Shown here: positions 17,398-26,956 of the stretch, in pieces | Layout: each line of letters begins with the position of its first letter | How positions within the stretch are numbered: the stretch's first letter is position 1 | NCBI RefSeq assembly: GCF_030013905.1 | Contig: NZ_CP124862.1 | Location: 2,545,051 to 2,609,050, forward strand | DNA: 64,000 nt | Direction of reading: 5' to 3' | From: Petroclostridium sp. X23 | GTDB lineage: Bacteria; Bacillota; Clostridia; SK-Y3 | The notes under the pieces: generated by a model | What the model saw: only the letters and a program-made list of their open reading frames with translations | Told to the model about the DNA's origin: nothing | Databases searched by the model: none | Position numbers and translations under genes: made by a program

Positions 17398-18801
17398 TTA
17401 TGCTCTTCTCCATTTTATGCCTTGCGGTGTATCTTCCAGCACGATTCCCATATCCTTTAACCGGTCTCGTATACTGTCGGCCAAAGCCCAGTTTTTATCT
17501 TTTCTAGCTTGCTGCCTCTTGGCTATTAATTGTTCTACTTCCGCATCTAATGTATCCTTTTGTGATTTTTGGAGTATCCCTAATACATCCCCTAGCTCTT
17601 TTAGCATATTGGCTGCAAACTCCACGATTGTAACCGATGAATTGCTAGTCGCTGTGATATTGGCATTAATTTCTCTTACCATTTCAAATAAAGCAGCAAT
17701 TGCATCAGCGGTATTTAGATCGTCATCCATGGCAGCTATAAAGTTCTCCTTGTATTTCTCCAATTGGCCGGACAGTTTTATTTCCCGCTCATTCATTGCT
17801 CTGTCCTGGGCATTCCCTTTAAAGAAGGCCAGATTGTTAAGACAGGTATACATCCGATCCAATCCGCTTTTCGCCTGTTCCATTAAATCCTTGCTAAAGT
17901 TAATGGGATTGCGGTAATGGGCTGAAAGCATAAAAAATCTTATTATTTCATAATCATATTCGCTGGCTACATCCCTTACCGTAAAGAAATTATTCAACGA
18001 TTTTGACATCTTTTGGTTATCTACATTGATATAACCATTATGAAGCCAATACTTTGCAAAGGGTGCGTCATTCGCAGCCTCACTTTGAGCGATTTCATTT
18101 TCATGATGCGGGAATACTAAATCTTGTCCTCCACTATGTATATCAATCGTCTCTCCTAAATATTTGTTGGCCATTGCAGAGCACTCTATATGCCAGCCCG
18201 GTCTTCCCATTCCCCATGGGCTTTCCCATGCAGGTTCTCCTGCTTTTTGTTTTTTCCATAAAGCGAAGTCCATCGGGTCTCTCTTTTGCTCATTTACATC
18301 AATCCTAGCCCCCGCTTCAAGGTCTTCTAACGGTTGATGCGATAATTTTCCATACTCTTTGAATTTTTTAGTACTAAAATATACATCTCCATCAACATTA
18401 TAAGCAAACCCTTTGTCTTCCAATTTTTCAATCAATTCAATAATCGCTTCAATGTTTTCCGTGGCTTTGGGGTGCACGGTGGCTTCTTTTATTCCCAATC
18501 CCTTTGCATCCTTAAAATATTCTTCAATGAATTTTTCTCCCAGCTCTTTTACTGTTATTCCTTCATCATTAGACTTCTTTATCATTTTATCGTCAATATC
18601 TGTAAAATTCTGAACGAAATTCACTTTTAGCCCTTTATACTCAAGGTATCTTCTTAATGTGTCAAATATGATAAATGGCCTGGCATTTCCTATATGAAAG
18701 TAATTATATACCGTAGGGCCGCAAGAATACATCTTGACTTCCCCGGGCGTAATCGGCTGAAATTCTTCTTTTTGTTTTGTTAGTGTGTTGTATAATTTCA
18801 A
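17398..18801 (-). CDS. cysS: Cysteinyl-tRNA synthetase
   Basis: A 467-residue class I synthetase charging tRNA-Cys. The HIGH-type motif is HIGN at about residues 36-39, and the KMSKS loop is present (QKMSKSLNN). The zinc ligand C27 in SCGPT selects the cysteine thiol. I start at TTG (18801), 6 nt after GGAGGAG; an in-frame ATG ten codons upstream has no site. Regulation is probably through the Cys T-box ahead of cysE. A heptad-repeat spacer separates it from cysE. Confidence 0.97.
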   Translation of the reverse strand: MKLYNTLTKQKEEFQPITPGEVKMYSCGPTVYNYFHIGNARPFIIFDTLRRYLEYKGLKVNFVQNFTDIDDKMIKKSNDEGITVKELGEKFIEEYFKDAKGLGIKEATVHPKATENIEAIIELIEKLEDKGFAYNVDGDVYFSTKKFKEYGKLSHQPLEDLEAGARIDVNEQKRDPMDFALWKKQKAGEPAWESPWGMGRPGWHIECSAMANKYLGETIDIHSGGQDLVFPHHENEIAQSEAANDAPFAKYWLHNGYINVDNQKMSKSLNNFFTVRDVASEYDYEIIRFFMLSAHYRNPINFSKDLMEQAKSGLDRMYTCLNNLAFFKGNAQDRAMNEREIKLSGQLEKYKENFIAAMDDDLNTADAIAALFEMVREINANITATSNSSVTIVEFAANMLKELGDVLGILQKSQKDTLDAEVEQLIAKRQQARKDKNWALADSIRDRLKDMGIVLEDTPQGIKWRRA

Positions 18802-18823
18802 AGTAAACTCCTCCTTGATTATA

Positions 18824-19003
18824 TGGTTCACAGTTCACAGACCCTCTTTACAGGTTACAGATGTGTTTCGCACCGCACCACCTTAACGATACCTCTATGC
18901 ATTAAAAGCATATTCTACGGAACCATTTCGCATCCTAGGTTCAGTAGAACACTAAAGTATAATATCCGGCTTCTGTGAACTGTTAACTGTGAACCGTGAA
19001 CTA
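18824..19003. repeat. GTGAACY 7-bp repeat element, inverted arms
   Basis: The left arm reads GGTTCACAGTTCACAG, followed by a partial GGTTACAG. The right arm reads CTGTGAACTGTTAACTGTGA and continues to GAACTA. About 120 bp separates the opposed arms. The element fills the cysE-cysS spacer and touches the cysE stop. Confidence 0.7.
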
Positions 19004-19004
19004 A

Positions 19005-19676
19005 TTATTTATCATTTATGTTCTTCATTCTTGCTTGGCACCCATGTAGTTCTTGCTGCAGATGTTCGAATTTAACCAGCAGCCTGCAAAGCTCCATAGA
19101 TACAGGATCCGGATAGTGAATTTGATCCAGATCACTGCCCGCAGCAGGCGCTACTCTCTTATTGTCTTTGGTTACAACCCTGCCGGGCACTCCTACAACT
19201 GTACTGTTAGGTGGAACTTCTCTAAGGATGACTGCATTCGCCGCAATTTTGGAATTATCTCCCACCGCAAACGGCCCCAGCACTTTTGCCCCGGCACCTA
19301 TTAAAACGTTATTTCCAATCGTAGGATGCCTCTTCCCCTTATCTTTCCCTGTTCCACCAAGAGTTACACCCTGGTATATGGTACAATTGTCCCCTATTTC
19401 AGTAGTTTCTCCTATAATAACACCCATACCGTGATCAATAAACAATCCTTTGCCTATTTTAGCTCCGGGATGTATTTCAATACCTGTCAAAAACCGATTC
19501 AATTGGGATATTGCTCTGGCTGTAAAAAACATTTTTCTATTATAAAACCAGTGTGCAATTCTGTGACTGATGACAGCGTGAAGTCCGGGATAAAGAAGAA
19601 GCACCTCTAGCCAGCTTCTTGCTGCCGGATCCCGCTCCATGATTACCTTTATCTCTTCTTTGACCATTCTAAACAT
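19005..19676 (-). CDS. cysE: Serine O-acetyltransferase
   Basis: A 223-residue enzyme making O-acetylserine for cysteine synthesis. The N-terminal helical part (to about residue 70) leads to the left-handed beta helix of hexapeptide repeats ([35 protein letters not shown]). Catalytic His and Asp lie in FIDHG. The C-terminal tail is longer than the minimum. It is the first gene after a Cys T-box leader and precedes cysS. GGGGGTGAC precedes the ATG. Confidence 0.96.
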   Translation of the reverse strand: MFRMVKEEIKVIMERDPAARSWLEVLLLYPGLHAVISHRIAHWFYNRKMFFTARAISQLNRFLTGIEIHPGAKIGKGLFIDHGMGVIIGETTEIGDNCTIYQGVTLGGTGKDKGKRHPTIGNNVLIGAGAKVLGPFAVGDNSKIAANAVILREVPPNSTVVGVPGRVVTKDNKRVAPAAGSDLDQIHYPDPVSMELCRLLVKFEHLQQELHGCQARMKNINDK

Positions 19677-19690
19677 ATGTCACCCCCGTG

Positions 19691-19728
19691 TTTAATTAAT
19701 AATTAATAGTTAATAGTTAATAATTAGT
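19691..19728. repeat. AT-rich 7-bp repeat (TAGTTAA units)
   Basis: TTAATAGTTAATAGTTAATA is three units of 7 bp, in the cysE leader between the T-box terminator and the ATG. Confidence 0.65.
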
Positions 19729-19778
19729 TCCTATGTGAGACTGTGATAAAGTCGAATTTAGCACATAGGGAAAATCGA

Positions 19779-19815
19779 ACTTGTGGACAGTCCGAGACTA
19801 CTAAAAAAAGTCCGA
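19779..19815. repeat. Short intergenic repeat shared with 43.6 kb
   Basis: GGACAGTCCGAGACTACTAA followed by AAAAAGTCC matches GGAACAGTTCGAGAGTACTG followed by AAAAAGTGCC at about 43616-43650 in the spacer beside the Ca2+-ATPase gene. Both are adjacent to other repeats and have no coding role. Confidence 0.5.
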
Positions 19816-19870
19816 TTTTCGAACGATTAAGCACTTTTTCACATCCGCCCATATATAGATAAAATGCGGA

Positions 19871-20130
19871 TAAAAATAAAACTTCGCTTCTGCATATATT
19901 ATCTATACACAGAGGCGAAGTTATCCGCGGTTCCACTCTATTCGGGTATTTATCCCATCTCTATTGGCATATAACGGTGCCGACCGGAAAAAGATACTGC
20001 AAGTTCCCTTTTTCAGCTCATGAGCGCACTTCAATCATACATCGCATTAAGATTGCTTTCACCCGATGGCAATCCCTCTCTGTAAAGTATACATGACCTA
20101 CTCTTCTCAATCCACGCATTAATAAATTTA
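19871..20130 (-). promoter_or_regulatory. T-box leader, Cys specifier, of cysE-cysS
   Basis: The minus strand has the T-box AGAGTGGAACCGCGG at 19925-19939 and a strong terminator immediately after (AACTTCGCCTCTG with CAGAAGCGAAGTT, then TTTTATTTTT at 19871-19922). The Stem I region upstream carries GAAG-TGC-GC, with TGC (Cys) at 20026-20028 in the expected specifier place. Uncharged tRNA-Cys should favour antitermination and expression of cysE and cysS. A weak promoter, TTACAA-16-TACAAT, lies upstream. Confidence 0.88.
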
Positions 20131-20216
20131 TAGGATTACTTTTATTTCACTGTATATTATTGTACCACAATGATAGTACCTTGTAACAGGAATATTTAAG
20201 AATTATCACAAAATAT

Positions 20217-21509
<1,293 letters not shown>

Positions 21510-21510
21510 T

Positions 21511-21671
21511 TAGTGGGGAGTGAAGAGTGGGGAGTTAGGAGTAATCTTTCCTACATTCCACTCTATACTCCATCCAATATTCACTTACTGCTAATCTATA
21601 TTTTTATGTGGATCAGGTTCATATACCAGCAGATATATCTCTATCCGCTGCTCACTCCCCACTCCCCACTT
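21511..21671. repeat. GTGGGGA 7-bp repeat element, inverted arms
   Basis: The left arm reads AGTGGGGAGTGAAGAGTGGG and GAGTTAGGAG. The right arm at 21648-21671 reads GCTCACTCCCCACTCCCCAC. The left arm begins 19 bp after the purA start region; the right arm overlaps the last codons of the oxidoreductase gene, encoding its final V-G-S-G-E. Confidence 0.75.
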
Positions 21672-23073
21672 TTTTTACGATTTCTCTGGCTACCACCACT
21701 CCGGTTACCGATGCTTGCATTAATCCTCTTGTGATCCCCGCACCGTCACCAATGGTATATAGATTTTTAATCTGGGTTTCAAAACTATTATTTACCTCAA
21801 TTTGGCTGCTGTAGAACTTGATCTCACAGCCATACAGTAATGTATTTTTGGAATACATTCCTGGCGCCACCTTATCTAGTGCCTTCAACGCCTCTATAAT
21901 TGACATCAGATGCCTGTGTGGCAGTGCAAAGCTTAGATCTCCCGGAACTGCACTTTTTAAAGTAGGAATAGTGGTAGATTTTTTAAGTCTGCTTGCATCT
22001 GTTCTTCTTCCTTTTAGCAAATCACCCAAACGCTGTACCATAATCCCGCCACCGGTAAGCATATTGGCAAGATGTGCGATATATTTACCGTACTTAATAG
22101 GCTCATCAAAGGGTTCGGTAAATGTCGTAGATACCAACATTGCAAAATTAGTATTCTGAGTCTTCAACTTATCATCTGCATAACTGTGACCATTTACTAC
22201 CGCAATGTGTCCGTCATAGTGCTCTTCCGACACCACCCCTCCGGGATTCATACAGAAAGTTCTTACTTTATTTTCAAATGTATCGGAATAATAAACAAAC
22301 TTCGCCTCATACAGTTCTTTTGTTAAATGGTCCATAATAGAATTAGGAACTTCCACTCTAACTCCTATATCCACTGCGTTATTCTTAGTCTTAATCCCAA
22401 GCTTTCGTGCCTGCTCTGTCAGCCATTGGGCACCTTCACGTCCCGGCGCAATCACGATATTTTTTGACCAAACTTCTTCTCGTTCCTTGCCTTTGGTCTG
22501 TAATGCTACTCCTGTCACTTTGTCGTTCTCACATAATATTTCTAAAACTGAAGTTAATTCTCTAAACTCAGTGTTAGTATGATTTAAAAGATGCTCATAC
22601 ATTCCTCCAAGTACATCAAAGGCTTTTTCAGTACCAAGATGTCTAACAGGACATGGTACTAACTGGATATTATGCTTTGAAGCTTCATACATAATTTCGT
22701 CCACACGCTTATCATTCTCGCCGTATACCGTCTTCTGCGCACCGAATTCTAAGTAAATCTTATCGGCATATCGTATTAATTCCGCCGTTTTTTCTTCTCC
22801 AATATAATCTTTTACATTTCCACCCACATCAACACCCAATGATAATTTACCATCACTAAATGCACCTGCTCCCGACCAGCCATTTACAATGGAGCAAGGA
22901 TCACAGTTTACACATTTACCTGTCTTTCTTGCCGGGCATATTCTTCTATGAATCTGTCTTCCTTTATCTACAATTAAAATATTTAACTCACTATTGTTTT
23001 TTGTCAATTCTAATGCCGTAAAAATACCTGCAGGACCTGCTCCTATGATGATGACATCATAATTTTTTTTCAT
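21652..23073 (-). CDS. FAD-dependent oxidoreductase (COG2509 type)
   Basis: A 473-residue FAD protein with the dinucleotide fold IIGAGPAGIFTALEL (residues 10-24) and a C-terminal FAD-binding GDGAGITRGLMQAS. A four-cysteine set, CPARKTGKCVNCDPC (residues about 46-60), and the segment NGWSGAGAFSDGKL mark the uncharacterised COG2509 dehydrogenases. Substrate unknown; the cysteines could be structural or redox-active. GGGAGG precedes the ATG. The last codons are written in the 7-bp repeat. Confidence 0.88.
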   Translation of the reverse strand: MKKNYDVIIIGAGPAGIFTALELTKNNSELNILIVDKGRQIHRRICPARKTGKCVNCDPCSIVNGWSGAGAFSDGKLSLGVDVGGNVKDYIGEEKTAELIRYADKIYLEFGAQKTVYGENDKRVDEIMYEASKHNIQLVPCPVRHLGTEKAFDVLGGMYEHLLNHTNTEFRELTSVLEILCENDKVTGVALQTKGKEREEVWSKNIVIAPGREGAQWLTEQARKLGIKTKNNAVDIGVRVEVPNSIMDHLTKELYEAKFVYYSDTFENKVRTFCMNPGGVVSEEHYDGHIAVVNGHSYADDKLKTQNTNFAMLVSTTFTEPFDEPIKYGKYIAHLANMLTGGGIMVQRLGDLLKGRRTDASRLKKSTTIPTLKSAVPGDLSFALPHRHLMSIIEALKALDKVAPGMYSKNTLLYGCEIKFYSSQIEVNNSFETQIKNLYTIGDGAGITRGLMQASVTGVVVAREIVKKVGSGE

Positions 23074-23252
23074 CCTTTTAGTCCTCCCTAATCACAATAC
23101 ATCCTAACATTAACATAGACAGGGCTAAAGGCCGCTGTCTAGATAAACACTATAAAATTACTTGAACATTCCTTATATATAATAACAGATTCCCCGTATA
23201 AAAGCAATAAAAATACGAATATTTATTATAATTACAAAAAAAACATTCGACT

Positions 23253-24479
23253 TTATTCTGTTTCTACCTTATTAAACAAGTGCCACATCAGTATTTGCGA
23301 AACACCTAATCCAAATATAATCATCCCAATCGTTTTTAGATCATTCGGAAAAAGCAATAACAGTGCCACCCCGGCTACTCTGCCAATATTGAGATATACT
23401 TCTCTTACAACAATCCCCTCTATCCTTCGTTTTTGGCTGTTTGGGGTCTTGTGTATCACCCAGTAAATAATACCCATACTTGAATTATTGATAAAAGTAA
23501 CAAAGATAGATGAAATAATACTATATATAAATAAAGTAACTACACTAATCTTATATAAGAATATTGAGCTGACCGCTGCAATAAATACCGCCCCAATTAA
23601 CATATATTTTTTACGTGTATGAGGTCTCATCTTTCCGCTGATATAATAAAAAGATAGAAACTGTATGGTTGAGCTTATCAATGTTAAATATCCAATATAC
23701 AATTCACTGTTCACAATGGCATATAGTAGAACTCCGGTCAAAAACATCATGACGCCTTCGCGGAAACCACGCAAAGACTCACCTACCATAACATATCTCC
23801 AATTGGCTTTCTTTAACGGAAGAAACAGCACCGATTTAATATAGTATTGCTTATTAATCGTCTTTGCCGGAATTCGTGTACTTAATACACCGGCGATTAT
23901 AAATAACGTCAATGATGTCGAGAAAACAAGGATATATCCTGTCGACCCTTCCAACCACTCGATAATAGCTGCAGCAACAAAAGGAGCAATCATGGTGGCA
24001 ACAGAGAGCACCAACCCCTGAATACCCATTACAAAGTCTCTATTGTCATTTGTAGAAAAATCATACCCCAGTACGTTATAACTCAAATAATAAAAGCCTC
24101 CGCTTGTTCCCATAAGCGCGCCAAGCAGCCATATATAAGAAGAAGCCTTATTCTGAACAGTTAAAAGAATAATAAATAGAACACTATAACACACAATCCC
24201 TATCCTAAGATTAAACGTAAGTGATACTCTTTTCGCCAGCCATCCTCCGAATATAAATATAATAGGAACCGTCGCAAAGTAAATCGCATTGAATAATACG
24301 ACAATACTTAAGTTTTTCTCTACTTTCCATAGGAATATGTTAACAAAAGTGTTCGAAAGACCAACACCCATCAAAAATATCCCATGTACAGTTAATAAAG
24401 TTATTAACTCCGGCGAAAGATAACTTTGAGGGTGAATTTTTGAGAAAATATATGTTTTTATAGATTTTAAAGTATTCAT
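23253..24479 (-). CDS. MFS transporter
   Basis: A 408-residue membrane protein with about twelve hydrophobic helices, organised as two halves, the MFS pattern. The loop segments GGWLAKRVSLTFNLR (between helices 2 and 3) and the central basic loop fit. The substrate cannot be inferred. I use the ATG at 24479, 8 nt after AGGAGG. It is separated from the DUF1858 gene by a strong hairpin, so it is probably its own unit. A 24-bp hairpin (AGACAG...CTGTCT at 23119-23142) follows its stop. Confidence 0.85.
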   Translation of the reverse strand: MNTLKSIKTYIFSKIHPQSYLSPELITLLTVHGIFLMGVGLSNTFVNIFLWKVEKNLSIVVLFNAIYFATVPIIFIFGGWLAKRVSLTFNLRIGIVCYSVLFIILLTVQNKASSYIWLLGALMGTSGGFYYLSYNVLGYDFSTNDNRDFVMGIQGLVLSVATMIAPFVAAAIIEWLEGSTGYILVFSTSLTLFIIAGVLSTRIPAKTINKQYYIKSVLFLPLKKANWRYVMVGESLRGFREGVMMFLTGVLLYAIVNSELYIGYLTLISSTIQFLSFYYISGKMRPHTRKKYMLIGAVFIAAVSSIFLYKISVVTLFIYSIISSIFVTFINNSSMGIIYWVIHKTPNSQKRRIEGIVVREVYLNIGRVAGVALLLLFPNDLKTIGMIIFGLGVSQILMWHLFNKVETE

Positions 24480-24551
24480 TTTCATGGCCTCCTAATAACA
24501 AATTTGACTGCATCAATTTGTTTCCGCCAGGAAATCTCTCTTCCATTTAAT

Positions 24552-24603
24552 AACAATAAAATAAATAAGACATCACACCGGATGTCTTATTTATTTTATT
24601 GTT
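24552..24603 (-). terminator. Terminator downstream of the DUF1858 gene
   Basis: AACAATAAAATAAATAAGAC continues into ATC, then a loop of ACACCG and the exact complement, giving a 23-bp AT-rich stem. It overlaps the stop codon of the DUF1858 gene at 24602. It should end transcription from that gene before the MFS gene. Confidence 0.8.
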
Positions 24604-24814
24604 ATTTGCTTTCTTGGCTATCTAAAAAGTCATTTAATTCCTTTACTAGCTGTTCCGCATCTATTCCGTGAATGGCACACGCTTCCGCAATACTCTCTCC
24701 AGAGGATGAAGGACATCCTAAACAGTGCATTCCGGCATTCATGAAAATAGGTACTGTACCTCTGTTCATTTTTAATACATCTGCGATGATGGTATCTAGC
24801 GTTACTTTTGGCAT
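24602..24814 (-). CDS. DUF1858-domain protein
   Basis: A 70-residue protein. The pattern VTLDTIIADVLKMNRGTVPIF and NAGMHCLGCPSSSGESIAEAC is that of DUF1858 with its C-x-x-C pair (HCLGCP), found alone or fused to hybrid-cluster proteins. The pair could bind metal or act in redox. The ATG at 24814 is used because GAGGAGG lies 8 nt upstream. No redox partner is adjacent. Confidence 0.88.
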   Translation of the reverse strand: MPKVTLDTIIADVLKMNRGTVPIFMNAGMHCLGCPSSSGESIAEACAIHGIDAEQLVKELNDFLDSQESK

Positions 24815-24926
24815 ATTCCGCGCCTCCTCGTATTTAACCGTCTTTATCATATATCAAAGAACATACTAGAATTCTATCATTTATTATATACTATTACTTT
24901 TGCAAAATGCAATGTTTTAAATGTGA

Positions 24927-25490
24927 TTAATCTGTGAATTTATTATGAACATACTCTTTACGTCCGTCTTCATAAAGATTGTTTCCTTTACTATCTATTA
25001 TTACCACAACCGGAAAGTTCTCAACTTCCAATTTTCTTACCGCTTCCGGTCCAAGATCTTCATAAGCGACAATTTCTTCACTTTGCACCGTTTTTGCTAT
25101 CAAAGCGCCTGCTCCCCCTATCGCACCGAAATAAACCGCTCCATACTGAATCATGCTGTCTACTACTTGCTTATTACGCAAGCCTTTCCCTATCATTCCT
25201 GTTAATCCTCTTTGAATCAGGCATGGCGCATATGCATCCATCCTCCCGCTTGTAGTAGGCCCGCACGACCCGATAATATGTCCCGGCTTTGCCGGACAGG
25301 GACCAACATAATAGATGATTTGATCCCGGATATCAAAAGGAAGTTCTTCTCCCTTTCCTAACGCTTCGACCATTCTTTTATGTGCTGCGTCCCGGCCCGT
25401 ATAAATGGTACCCGAAATCAGCACGCTATCCCCTGCCTTCAGTTCTTTCACTTTATCATGGGTTAGTGGTGCCTGAATATGTATTTGCAT
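24927..25490 (-). CDS. Fe-S hydro-lyase beta subunit (fumarase/tartrate dehydratase type)
   Basis: A 187-residue protein equal to the beta (C-terminal) subunit of class I fumarase or tartrate dehydratase. Marks are GDSVLISGTIYTGRDAAHKRM, YYVGPCPAKPG and GSCGPTTSGRMDAYAP, with FGAIGGAGAL near the end. The alpha subunit, which carries the iron-sulfur cluster cysteines, is not beside it, contrary to the usual order. GGGAGG precedes the ATG. Activity needs that partner from elsewhere in the genome. Confidence 0.9.
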   Translation of the reverse strand: MQIHIQAPLTHDKVKELKAGDSVLISGTIYTGRDAAHKRMVEALGKGEELPFDIRDQIIYYVGPCPAKPGHIIGSCGPTTSGRMDAYAPCLIQRGLTGMIGKGLRNKQVVDSMIQYGAVYFGAIGGAGALIAKTVQSEEIVAYEDLGPEAVRKLEVENFPVVVIIDSKGNNLYEDGRKEYVHNKFTD

Positions 25491-25583
25491 ATAAATGCCT
25501 CCCTCACTTCTATGTTGATAAAAACTTTCAAGTTATTACTAGCCAATATGTTAATTCTCGTTTCAATATATCTGCTTTATTAT

Positions 25584-25615
25584 CGTAGGGGCGGACAGAG
25601 TCGTCCGCCCCTACG
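25584..25615. repeat. Single GC-rich palindrome
   Basis: CGTAGGGGCGGAC and GTCCGCCCCTACG form a 13-bp stem around AGAGTC. It is close to identical with the right half of the pair at 49.8 kb. Confidence 0.75.
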
Positions 25616-25719
25616 GAATCTTAACTGTTAGCGTGATGTATAACTTCGTAAATGATAAGTCTAAATCTCTCTATCTATATAGAGTAATCACTACAAACTT
25701 AAAATACAATATCTGTACC

Positions 25720-25742
25720 AGTGAATCGTTAACTGTTAACAA
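25720..25742. repeat. GTTAACR 7-bp repeat over a stop codon
   Basis: AGTGAATCGTTAACTGTTAA has 7-bp periodicity and covers the last codons (V-N-S) and stop of the HAD gene. It is a diverged member of the GTGAACY family. Confidence 0.55.
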
Positions 25743-26856
25743 TCAGTTCCCTTATATTATTAAGTATATAGTCGGCGCCCATTTCTTTAAAGTAATTTCT
25801 TGCCTTTTCTCCCGATACTCCGGTAAGTACTGCTGCGAATTTACAATTCATTGCTTTAGCCGCCATGATATCTGATCCTGCATCACCAATGATAAGAGTA
25901 CTTTTAATCATTCTTTTGTCATAATCACCCTGTACCAGTGCCATATCAGAGTAATTTCTACCATAAATAGCTTTTAGAAAAACATAGGGATGCGGCTTTG
26001 CCAAGCTTGTACCTGCATATATGCCCTCCAGCTTCTGTTCTGCGTCCATCACTTCTCTATATGTCACATATGACTGCTCATCAAAATATTTCTTTATATC
26101 CCAGCTAATGAGAGGATGGTCTATTTCTACAAAAGGCCTCCCTGTACCCACACCTAGGATAATCCCTGCTGAGTAAAGTGTCTCAATAATATCCTTTAAT
26201 TCGTCCAATGGTAAAATAGGTTGTTCGGAAAAAACCAATCCTGGCTTTCCGGACGCCTTCGGTGCCTGCCCGTATGTTTCGTTAAAAACCTCATCACCCA
26301 GGTACCACTCCTGAAATACTTGCTGACATATATTCCATAGTTCTCCCTGACGCCTGAAATATCTCTTTTCTTTCCCAGTTAATTCACAAAGCTTGTGCTC
26401 AATAAAATCATAGATCTCATACCCCGTGATAGGATTGTCAATAAGATATTGATAAACATTATTAAAATGATCAGCATATATTTCACAGGAACTATCCTGT
26501 TTTTCAACCGGCCCCTTATTGTCCATTGTCCATTGTCCATTGTCCATTAATACGATGCCGCTAATACATAATACTACATATGCGAGATCCCAATTGGTAT
26601 TGACACCTCTATCCTTTAACAACGAGATAAGTTGATCATTGACAAACACCGTCGTCCGGATATCTTTGATTTGCTGCGACGATAAACTTGTCTCAATATC
26701 CTGGTTTCCAAAATACTCTTTACCGTTTTGCATCTCGTGTACTGTCAGAGCTGCCGCATTCCAATAATTCTGTTCACTTGTGATCACTCCATCCATATCA
26801 AATATTATCCGGTCAATACCTTCTAAAAAAGTTGCTGGTCTTTTATGTTTTTCCAC
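25729..26856 (-). CDS. HAD-superfamily hydrolase with an in-frame repeat insertion
   Basis: A 375-residue HAD-type protein. Motif I is IIFDMDGVITSEQNYW near residues 17-32, and motif III/IV lie in LIIGDAGSDIMAAKAM. Together they indicate a phosphatase-like Asp nucleophile, substrate unknown. A helical cap of about 230 residues separates them, longer than in most HAD enzymes. Within the cap the residues MDNGQWTMDNKG come from four tandem 7-bp units. The start is GTG (26856), 7 nt after GGAG. The C-terminal codons also lie in repeat sequence. Confidence 0.85.
   Translation of the reverse strand: MEKHKRPATFLEGIDRIIFDMDGVITSEQNYWNAAALTVHEMQNGKEYFGNQDIETSLSSQQIKDIRTTVFVNDQLISLLKDRGVNTNWDLAYVVLCISGIVLMDNGQWTMDNKGPVEKQDSSCEIYADHFNNVYQYLIDNPITGYEIYDFIEHKLCELTGKEKRYFRRQGELWNICQQVFQEWYLGDEVFNETYGQAPKASGKPGLVFSEQPILPLDELKDIIETLYSAGIILGVGTGRPFVEIDHPLISWDIKKYFDEQSYVTYREVMDAEQKLEGIYAGTSLAKPHPYVFLKAIYGRNYSDMALVQGDYDKRMIKSTLIIGDAGSDIMAAKAMNCKFAAVLTGVSGEKARNYFKEMGADYILNNIRELIVNS
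26519..26550. repeat. TGGACAA 7-bp array inside a coding sequence
   Basis: TTGTCCATTGTCCATTGTCC and a further CATT give four consecutive 7-bp units, translated in the HAD gene. The same unit is repeated between genes at 39863-39890. Confidence 0.8.
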
Positions 26857-26956
26857 TTTCAATCTCCTGAATTATATCATTAGTTTTATCTTTTATGCAT
26901 GTAATACATTTGTACTTGTAAACTCATCATTTATGCTATCCTTTTTGGCATATTTA

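Noticed and set aside
19724..19936. 70-residue minus-strand open frame ahead of cysE
   Set aside because: It overlaps the T-box core and terminator and lacks a ribosome site.
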